From: Saccoglossus kowalevskii
Lineage: Eukaryota; Hemichordata; Enteropneusta; Harrimaniidae
Assembly: GCF_000003605.2 (NCBI RefSeq)
Contig: NW_003140878.1
Coordinates: 1-14,844, forward strand
Length of the DNA stretch: 14,844 nt
Direction of reading: 5' to 3'
Below, piece by piece: positions 8,293 through 14,844 of this stretch (position 1 is the first letter of the stretch; each line of letters starts with the position of its first letter). Made by a program: the position numbers and the translations under genes. The notes below the pieces were generated by a model. It was not told the DNA's origin and made no database searches. It saw nothing but the letters and a program-made list of their open reading frames with translations.

Positions 8293-9211
8293 TCTGTGAT
8301 GAAACAAAAACTAAACAAAAATCCACCAGCTGGTTTTGTCAATGGGTCTCCCATGCAAGTACTAACCACGCCCGATTGAGCTTAACCTTAGACATCGGTC
8401 CATCAGCTAACTACACTGCTGCACGACTAAATTGAGTTTTACTCGAATTGGCGGCTATTTCATGTTTGCCAATGTTTTAAAATTGATATTGTTTGCACGA
8501 GTAACTTCTTGAATTGACCTTTGACCTCTACATGCTTCGAGAGGCAGTACGATAATTTAACGGCAATTTACGAAAAAAATATTCACATTTTCGAACTTCT
8601 AACTATGGATCCCGTAAATATAATATCATAGGTCACATTTCCAACTGAATCTTCCAACTTTGCACTCGCTTTGCACAACATTGTAAGCAGTTTGTCTTCC
8701 ATTTTTCAGTTCGCTGTTGAGATAGTATGCATGTATACAGGGTATTTTTAGACATTTATTTAATGTTTTCAAAATTTTAACTGCGGGCTTGGCATGACAA
8801 TGACTTATGTCAAATATACGAGCACTTCCTCCAACTTTTCAATCGTTTTTCACAACTTTGCAAGCATGTTTTTCAATATTGTACAGTCAGCTCATGTGAC
8901 GATCTGCTAATATAGGCTGTTTTCCTCTTCTTTTTATTCATTTTTCCGACTTTACAACCGCGGGGTTTGATATGTCAACAACCCAGCTCAAATATACATC
9001 TAACAACTTTGCAATCACTTTGCACGGTGTATTAACAGTTTAAAGCCACTCTTTGCCGACCATATCAACAACGTGTTGTTTGATCATTACAGGAGATTTG
9101 AACAGTTTTTTCATCTTGAAAAAATACTAACATTTCTACGACTTTCTACTATAAAAGATTGATATCACACTAAGAAACAATGCACGAAAATTGCCTTTTA
9201 TCTTTTCCATG
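8293..9211. repeat. Monomer 10, family B, B2 with an A-like patch
   Basis: Length 919. It follows monomer 4 up to about 8811. From 8814 to 8890 it has A-type sequence (CAAATATACGAGCACTTCC, TTTTTCACAAC, CAATATTG, CAGCTCATG) and then returns to B-type (TTCCTCTTC, ACCGCGGGG, ATCATTACAGG). TATAGGCTG and TTTTTCATCTTG are shared only with monomer 12. Confidence 0.95.
8306..8427 (-). pseudogene. 5S rRNA-derived segment, monomer 10
   Basis: Same as the reference copy in monomer 4: box C with one mismatch, TCGGGCGTGG, AAGC, and two T5 runs on the minus strand, the first directly at the expected 3' end. With monomers 4, 12, 14 and 15 it keeps the most 5S-like terminator arrangement. Confidence 0.75.
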
Positions 9212-10135
9212 TCTGTGATGAAACAAAAACTAAACAACAATCTACCAGCTGGTTTTGTCAATGGGTCTCCCATGCAAGTTCTAAACACGCCCGATTGAGC
9301 TTACCCTTAGACATCAGTCCATCAGCTAACTACGCTGCTGCACGACTAAATTGAGTTTTACCTGAATTGGCGGCTATTTCATGTTTGTCAATGTTTTAAA
9401 ATTGATATCATTTGCACGAATAACTTCTTGAATTGACCTTTGACCTATACATGCTTCGAGAGACAGTACGATAATTTAACGGCAATTTACGAAAGATTTA
9501 TTCACATTTTCGAACTTCTAACTATGGGGCCCGTTAATATAATATCATAGGTCACATTCCCAACTGAATCTACCAGCTTTGCAATCGCTTTGCACAACTT
9601 TGTAAGCAGTTTGTCTTCCATTTTTCAGTTCGCTGTTGAGATTGTCTGCATGTATACGGGGCATTTTTTAAACATTTAGTTAATGTTTTCAAAATTTAAC
9701 TGCGGGGTTGGCATGACAATGACTTAGGTCAAATATACGAGCACTTCCCCCAACTTTTCAATCGTTTTTCACAACTTTGCAAGCTTGTTTTTCAACATTG
9801 TACAGTCACCTCATGTGACGATCTGCTAATATAGACTGTTTTCTTCTTCTTTTTATTCATTTTTTCGACTTTACAACTGCGGGGTTTGATATGTCAACAA
9901 CCCAGCACAAATATACAAATACATCTATCAACTTTGCAATCACATTGCACGGTGTATTAACAGCTTAAAGCCACTCTTTGCCAACCGTATCAACAACGTG
10001 TTGTTTGATCATCAGAGGGGATTAGAAATTTTTTTGAACTTGAAAAAATACAAAAATTTCCACGACTTTCCACTATAAATGATTGATAGCACACTAAGAA
10101 AGAATGCACGAAAGTTGCCTTTTATCTTTTCCATG
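9212..10135. repeat. Monomer 11, family A, subtype A3
   Basis: Length 924. A3 marks: CTAAACACGCCCG, GCTTACCCTTAG, ACATCAGTCC, CTACGCTGCTGC and TGACCTATACATG. The right part has ACAAATACATCTATCAAC, and private GATTAGAAATTTTTTTG, TTTCCACTATAAATG and TGATAGCACAC. Its right end is the most divergent among the A copies. Confidence 0.95.
9225..9346 (-). pseudogene. 5S rRNA-derived segment, monomer 11
   Basis: More decayed A3 form. The minus strand reads TCGGGCGTGTTTAGAACTTGCATGG broken by two added changes: GTGTTTAG for GTGGTTAG and GAACTT for GTACTT. GTAAGC replaces TTAAGC at box A. The T5 run remains. Confidence 0.65.
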
Positions 10136-10148
10136 TCTGTGATGAAAC

Positions 10149-10270
10149 AAAAACTAAACAAAAATCCACCAGCTGGTTTTGTCAATGAGTCTCCCATGCA
10201 AGTACTGACCACGCCCGATTGAGCTTAACCTTAGACATTGGTCGATCACCTAACTACACTGCTACACGAC
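10149..10270 (-). pseudogene. 5S rRNA-derived segment, monomer 12
   Basis: B-type relic with GTCAGTACTTGCATGGGAG in box C (GTCAG for GTTAG) and GAGACTCATT for GAGACCCATT after it. TCGGGCGTGG and TTAAGC are kept, and both T5 runs are present. The 5' half is eroded. Confidence 0.68.
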
Positions 10271-10433
10271 AAAATTGAGTTTTACTCGAATTGGCGGCTA
10301 TTTCATGTTTGTCAAGGTTTTAAAATTGATATTGTTTGCACGAGTAACTTCTTGAATTGACCTTTGACCTCTACATGCTTCGAGAGGCAGTACGATAATT
10401 TAACGGCAATTTACGAAAAAAATATTCACATTT

Positions 10434-10435
10434 TC
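10434..10435. other. Junction of a 219-bp deletion in monomer 12
   Basis: ATTCACATTTTC is joined directly to AAATATACGAGC. In monomer 10 the two flanks are 8592 and 8811 with TC at each side, so the junction has a 2-base overlap. The missing piece is most of subrepeat 1 and the start of subrepeat 2. The flanks are at different subrepeat phases, so it is not a clean exchange between subrepeats. Confidence 0.9.
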
Positions 10436-10835
10436 AAATATACGAGCACTTCCTCCAACTTTTCAATCGTTTTTCACAACTTTGCAAGCTTGTTTTTCAA
10501 TATTGTACAGTCAGCTCATGTGACGATCTGCTAATATAGGCTGTTTTCCTCTTCTTTTTATTCATTTTTCCGACTTTACAACCGCGGGGTTTGATATGTC
10601 AACAACCCAGCTCAAATATACATCTAACAACTTTGCAATCACTTTGCACGGTGTATTAACAGTTTAAAGCCACTCTTTGCCGACCATATCAACAACGTGT
10701 TGTTTGATCATTACAGGAGATTTGAACAGTTTTTTCATCTTGAAAAAATACTAACATTTCTACGACTTTCTACTATAAAAGATTGATATCACACTAAGAA
10801 ACAATGCACGAAAATTGCCTTTTATCTTTACCATG

Positions 10836-11761
10836 TCTGTGATGAAACAAAAACTAAACAACAATCTACCAGCTGGTTTTGTCAATGGGTCTCCCATGCA
10901 AGTACTAAACACGCCCGATTGAGCTTACCCTTAGACATCAGTCCATCAGCTAACTACGCTGCTGCACGACTAAATTGAGTTTTACCTGAATTGGCGGCTA
11001 TTTCATGTTTGTCAATGTTTTAAAATTGATATCATTTGCACGAATAACTTCTTGAATTGACCTTTGACCTATACATGCTTCGAGAGACAGTACGATAATT
11101 TAACGGCAATTTACGAAAGATTTATTCACATTTTCGAACTTCTAACTATGGGGCCCGTTAATATAATATCATAGGTCACATTCCCAACTGAATCTACCAG
11201 CTTTGCAATCGCTTTGCACAACTTTGTAAGCAGTTTGTCTTCCATTTTTCAGTTCGCTGTTGAGATTGTCTGCATGTATACGAGGCATTTTTTAAACATT
11301 TAGTTAATTTTTTCAAAATTTAACTGCGGGGTTGGCATGACAATGACTTAGGTCAAATATACGAGCACTTCCTCCAACTTTTCAATCGTTTTTCACAACT
11401 TTGCAAGCTTGTTTTTCAATATTGTACAGTCAGCTCATGTGACGATCTGCTAATATAGACTGTTTTCTTCTTCTTTTTATTCATTTTTCCGTCTTTACAA
11501 CTGCGGGGTTTGATATGTCAACAACCCAGCTCAAATATACAAATACATCCAACAACTTTGCAATCACTTTGCACGATGTATTAACAGTTTAAAGCCACTC
11601 TTTGCCGACCGTATCAACAACGTGTTGTTTGATCATCAGAGGGAATTTGAAAACTTTTTTGAACTTGAAAAAATACAAAAGTGTCCACGACTTTCTACTA
11701 TAAATGATTGATATCCCAGTAAGAAAGAATGTACGAAAGTTGCCTTTTTATCGTTACCATG
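10836..11761. repeat. Monomer 13, family A, subtype A3
   Basis: Length 926. The left half is the same type as monomer 11 (ACACGCCCG, TTACCCTTAG, ATCAGTCC, CTACGCTGC, GACCTATAC). The right half differs: TTAATTTTTTC, CCGTCTTTAC, ACAAATACATCCAACAAC, TGCACGATG, and an A2-like end. The pairs 10-11 and 12-13 look like a duplicated dimer. Confidence 0.95.
10849..10970 (-). pseudogene. 5S rRNA-derived segment, monomer 13
   Basis: A3 form like monomer 11 (GTGTTTAG and GTAAGC changes) but with the box C core GTACTTGCATGGGAG kept. The T5 run is at the complement of 10849-10853. Confidence 0.68.
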
Positions 11762-12687
11762 TCTGTGATGAAACAAAAACTAAACAAAAATCCACCAGCT
11801 GGTTTTGTCAATGGGTCTCCCATGCAAGTACTAACCTCGCCCGATTGAGCTTAACCTTAGACATCGGTCCATCAGCTAACTACACTGCTGCACGACTAAA
11901 TTGAGTTTTACCCGAATTGGCGGCTATTTCATGTTTGTCAATGTTTTAAAATTGATATCGTTTGCACGAATAACTTCTTGAATTGACCTTTGACCTCTAC
12001 ATGCTTCGAGAGACAGTACGATAATTTAACGGCAATTTACGAAAGATTTATTCACATTTTCGAACTTCTAACTATGGGGCCCGTTAATATAATATCATAG
12101 GTCACATTCCCAACTGAATCTACCAGCTTTGCAATCGCTTTGCACAACTTTGTAAGCAGTTTGTCTTCCATTTTTCAATTCGCTGTTGAGATTGTCTGCA
12201 TGTATACGGGGCATTTTTTAAACATTTAGTTAATGTTTTCAAAATTTAACTGCGGGGTTGGCATGACAATGACTTAGGTCAAATATACGAGCACTTCCTC
12301 CAACTTTTCAATCGTTTTTCACAACTTTGCAAGCTTGTTTTTCAATATTGTACAGTCAGCTCATGTGACGATCTGCTAATATAGACTGTTTTCTTCTTCT
12401 TTTTATTCATTTTTCCGACTTTACAACTGCGGGGTTTGATATGCCAACAACTCAGCTCAAATATACAAATACATCTATCAACTTTTCAATCACATTTCAC
12501 GGTGTATTAACAGCTTAAAACCACTCTTTGCCGACCGTATCAACAACGTGTTGTTTGATCATCAGAGGGGATTTGAAAACTTTTTTGAACTTGAAAAAAT
12601 ACAAAAATGTCCACGACTTTCTACTATAAATGATTGATATCCCAGTAAGAAAGAATGTACGAAAGTTGCCTTTTTATCGTTACCATG
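11762..12687. repeat. Monomer 14, family A, directly after another A
   Basis: Length 926. Its body is family A (GGGGCCCGTTAATAT, AATCTACCAGC, GATTGTCTGCATG, ATCATCAGAGGGG) but its first 130 bases are B2-like (AAAAATCCACC, CTACACTGCTGC). It breaks the A-B alternation. Private: ACCTCGCCCG, TTTTTCAATTCGC, ATATGCCAACAACTCAGC and CATTTCACGG. Confidence 0.95.
11775..11896 (-). pseudogene. 5S rRNA-derived segment, monomer 14
   Basis: B2-like 5S relic inside an A-type monomer: box C in the best form, a T5 directly at the 3' end and a second T5 after it. One private change turns TCGGGCGTGG into a GGGCGAGG form. Confidence 0.72.
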
Positions 12688-13605
12688 TCTGTGATGAAAC
12701 AAAAACTAAACAAAAATCCACCAGCTGTTTTGTCAATGGGTCTCCCATGCAAGTACTGACCACGCCCGATTGAGCTTAACCTTAGACATTGGTCGATCAG
12801 CTAACTACACTGCTACACGACTAAATTGAGTTTTTCTCGAATTGGCGGCTATTTCATGTTTGTCAATGTTTTAAAATTGATATTGTTTGCACAAGTAACT
12901 TCTTGAATTGACCTTTGACCTCTACATGCTTCGAGAGGCAGTACGATAATTTAACGGCAATTTACGAAAAAAATATTCACATTTTCGAACTTTTAACTAT
13001 GGATCCCGTAAATATAATATCATAGGTCACATTCCGAACTGAATCTACCAACTTTGCAAACGCTTTGCACAACTTTGTTAGCAGTTTTTCTTCCATTATT
13101 CAGTTCGCTGTTGAAATAGTCTGCCTGTATACGGGGCATTTGTTAGACATTTAGTTAATGTTTACAAAATTTAACTGCAGGGTTGGCATGACAATGACTT
13201 AGGTCAAATATACGAGCACCTCTGCCAACTTTTCAATCGCTTTTTACAACTTTGCAAGCTTGTTTTTCAACATTGTACAGTCACCTCATGTGACGATCTG
13301 CTAATATAGACTGTTTTCTTCTTCTTTTTATTCATTTTTCCGACTTTACAACCGCGGGGTTTGATATGTCAACAACCCAGCTCAAATATACATCTAACAA
13401 CTTTGCAATCACATTGCACGGTGTATTAACAGTTTAAAGCCACTCTTTGCCGACCGTATCAACAACGTGTTGTTTGATCATTACAGGAGATTTGAACAGT
13501 TTTTTGATCTTGAAAAAATACTAACATTTCTACGACTTTCTACTATAAAAGATTGATATCACACTAAGAAACAATGCACGAAAATTGCCTTTTATCTTTT
13601 CCATG
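12688..13605. repeat. Monomer 15, family B, divergent subtype B3
   Basis: Length 918. B marks (GAGAGGCAG, ATGGATCCCGTAAAT, ATCATTACAGG), but the middle is A2-like or private: CATTCCGAACTG, GCAAACGC, TTTTTCTTCCATTATTCAG, TGAAATAGTCTGCCTG, ATTTGTTAG and TTTACAAAATTTAACTGCAGG. It is the most divergent full-length monomer in the window. Confidence 0.95.
12701..12821 (-). pseudogene. 5S rRNA-derived segment, monomer 15
   Basis: B-type relic with one G lost at CCAGCTGTTTTG (+ strand), which lies 3' of box C on the minus strand. Box C reads GTCAGTACTTGCATGGGAG, as in monomer 12; GACCAATG replaces GACCGATG further 5'. Both T5 runs are present. Confidence 0.68.
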
Positions 13606-13618
13606 TCTGTGATGAAAC

Positions 13619-13740
13619 AAAAACTAAACAACAATCTACCAGCTGGTTTTGTCAATGGGTCTCCCATGCAAGTACTAACCACGCCCGATTGAGCTTAACC
13701 TTAGACATCGGTCCATCAGCTAACTACAATGCTGCACGAC
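13619..13740 (-). pseudogene. 5S rRNA-derived segment, monomer 16
   Basis: A-type 5S relic, unaffected by the deletion further right. Box C, TCGGGCGTGG and AAGC are as in monomer 7, with the T5 run at the complement of 13619-13623. Confidence 0.72.
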
Positions 13741-13968
13741 TGAATTGAGTTTTACCCGAATTGGCGGCTATTTCATGTTTGTCAATGTTTTAAAATTGAT
13801 ATCGTTTGCACGAATAACTTCTTGAATTGACCTTTGACCTCTACATGCTTCGAGAGACAGTACAATAATTTAACGGCAATTTACGAAAGATTTATTCACA
13901 TTTTCGAACTTCTAACTATGGGGCCCGTTAATATAATATCATAGGTCACATTCCCAACTGAATTTACC

Positions 13969-13970
13969 AA
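13969..13970. other. Junction of a 123-bp deletion in monomer 16
   Basis: GAATTTACCA is joined to ACTGCGGGGTTGG. In monomer 7 the flanks are 5892 and 6016, with a single shared A. It removes the GCAATCGCTTTGCAC landmark of subrepeat 1 but leaves the AACTGCGGGG landmark of subrepeat 2. Confidence 0.9.
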
Positions 13971-14406
13971 CTGCGGGGTTGGCATGACAATGACTTAGGT
14001 CAAATATACGAGCACTTCCTCCAACTTTTCAATCGTTTTTCACAACTTTGCAAGCTTGTTTTTCAATATTGTACAGTCAGCTCATGTGACGATCTGCTAA
14101 TATAGACTGTTTTCTTCTTCTTTTTATTCATTTTTTCGACTTTACAACTGCGGGGTTTGATATGTCAACAACCCAGCTCAAATATACAATTACTCCTATC
14201 AACTTTGCAATCACATTGCACGGTGTATTAACAGCTTAAAACCACTCTTTGCCGATCGTATCAACAACGTGTTGTTTGATCATCAGAGGGGATTTGAAAA
14301 CTGTTTTGAACTTGAAAAAATACAAAAATGTCCACGACTTTCTAGTATAATGATTGATATCCCAGTAAGAAAGAATGTACGAAAGTTGCCTTTTATCGTT
14401 ACCATG

Positions 14407-14844
14407 TCTGTGATGAAACAAAAACTAAACTAAAATCCACCAGCTGGTTTTGTCAATGGGTCGCCCATGCAAGTACTAACCACGCCCGATTGAGCTTAAT
14501 CTTAGACATCGGTCCATCACCTAACTAAACTGCTGCAAGACTAAATTGAGTTTTACCCGAATTGGCGGCTATTTCATGTTTGTCAATGTTTTAAAATTGA
14601 TATCGTTTGCACGAGTAACTTCTTGAATTGACCTTTGACCTCTACATGCTTTGAGAGACAGTACGATAATTTAACGGCAATTTACGAAAGATTTATTCAC
14701 ATTTTCAAACTTTTAACTATGGGTCCCGTTAATATAATATCATAGGTCACATTCCCAACTCAATCTTCCAACTTTGCAATCGCTTTGCACAACATTGTAA
14801 GCAGTTTGTCTTTCCAATTTTCAGTTCGCTGTTGAGATAGTATG
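14407..14844. repeat. Monomer 17, family B, subtype B1, cut by the window edge
   Basis: The first 438 bases of a B1 copy. It shares CCAATTTTCAG with monomer 6 and has one extra T (GTCTTTCCAATTTTC). Nothing suggests that the array ends here. Confidence 0.95.
14420..14541 (-). pseudogene. 5S rRNA-derived segment, monomer 17
   Basis: B1-type 5S relic: GGGCGACC in box C, TCGGGCGTGG intact, T4 at the expected 3' end and T5 at the complement of 14420-14424. No private change noticed. Confidence 0.7.

Larger units (their letters stand above)
10136..10835. repeat. Monomer 12, family B, internally deleted (700 bp)
   Basis: The left part resembles monomer 15 (ACTGACC, ATTGGTCGATCA, GCTACACGAC). After the deletion it matches monomer 10, including TATAGGCTG, CATATCAAC and TTTTTCATCTTG. 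Relative to monomer 10 exactly 219 bases are missing. It is therefore a mosaic or descends from an intermediate B copy. Confidence 0.95.
13606..14406. repeat. Monomer 16, family A, A1 with a deletion (801 bp)
   Basis: A1 throughout, closest to monomer 1 (shares GATCGTATC and GACTGAATTG). Compared with monomer 7 it lacks exactly 123 bases in the middle, from the late part of subrepeat 1 into the start of subrepeat 2. Confidence 0.95.
1..14844. repeat. Tandem satellite-like array, about 920 bp monomer, 17 copies
   Basis: The whole window is head-to-tail copies of one AT-rich monomer. The marker TCTGTGATGAAAC begins at 1, 924, 1845, 2765, 3685, 4609, 5529, 6453, 7373, 8293, 9212, 10136, 10836, 11762, 12688, 13606 and 14407. 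Spacings are 918-926 bp except two copies shortened by internal deletions. The phase marker is arbitrary; the true evolutionary boundary is unknown. No unique sequence interrupts the array and no long open frame exists on either strand; the longest frames are 61-66 codons and recur only because the DNA does. Every monomer holds a minus-strand 5S rRNA-derived segment, which suggests the array descends from a 5S rDNA cluster or from a satellite built on one. Both ends lie inside the array. Confidence 0.98.

Noticed and set aside
10012-10212. A 66-codon minus-strand frame across the monomer 11-12 join
   Set aside because: It depends on private changes in monomer 11 and has no counterpart in other copies.
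1-14844. CRISPR array
   Set aside because: Repeats are about 920 bp with no short direct repeat and unique-spacer pattern, and no cas genes are present.
1-14844. tRNA genes, snRNA genes, transposase or reverse transcriptase
   Set aside because: No GGTTCRA-type B box, U1, U2 or U6 signature, or long coding frame was seen in the monomer on either strand; terminal repeats of a mobile element were not found.

Overview
The window is one uninterrupted tandem array of a noncoding repeat (satellite-like DNA), AT-rich, with no protein gene I can support. The monomer is about 920 bp. Using the recurring TCTGTGATGAAAC as the phase marker, there are 17 consecutive monomers, all in the same orientation: 14 of 918-926 bp, two with internal deletions (700 and 801 bp), and a partial one at the right edge. 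The marker opens the window at base 1 and the last copy runs off the end, so the array very probably continues on both sides.

The main hidden feature is on the minus strand. Each monomer carries, at a fixed position about 14-135 bases from the marker, a segment recognisably derived from 5S ribosomal RNA. The part matching the 5S internal control region is the best preserved: box C reads GTTAGTACTTGCATGGGAG, one mismatch from the usual animal form, and it is preceded by TCGGGCGTGG and AAGC of the intermediate element and box A. Downstream is a T-run that could end Pol III transcription. The 5' half of 5S is strongly eroded. The GTGGTTAGTACTTG form is that of animal 5S rather than plant or fungal 5S, so I infer an animal, probably an invertebrate because CpG is not obviously depleted; the species cannot be told. 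The simplest reading is a decayed 5S rDNA array, or a satellite seeded by one: a 5S relic plus an about 800 bp spacer repeated head to tail.

The rest of each monomer is not featureless. Three diverged internal subrepeats of about 177 bp, and probably a fourth, fill most of the spacer. Each monomer also has a perfect DR1-type nuclear receptor motif (AGGTCAAAGGTCA on the minus strand) and, in all 16 monomers that reach that point, a short dyad (AACAAC-GT-GTTGTT).

Monomers fall into two families, A and B, that alternate to give a dimer of about 1.84 kb. Subtypes give a tetramer A1-B1-A2-B2 (1-3684), then A1-B1 (3685-5528), then A1-B1-A2-B2 (5529-9211). From 9212 the order is disturbed: A3, a deleted B, A3, another A directly next to it, a divergent B, then a deleted A1 and a partial B1. 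Some monomers are mosaics of A and B, which suggests gene conversion or unequal exchange.
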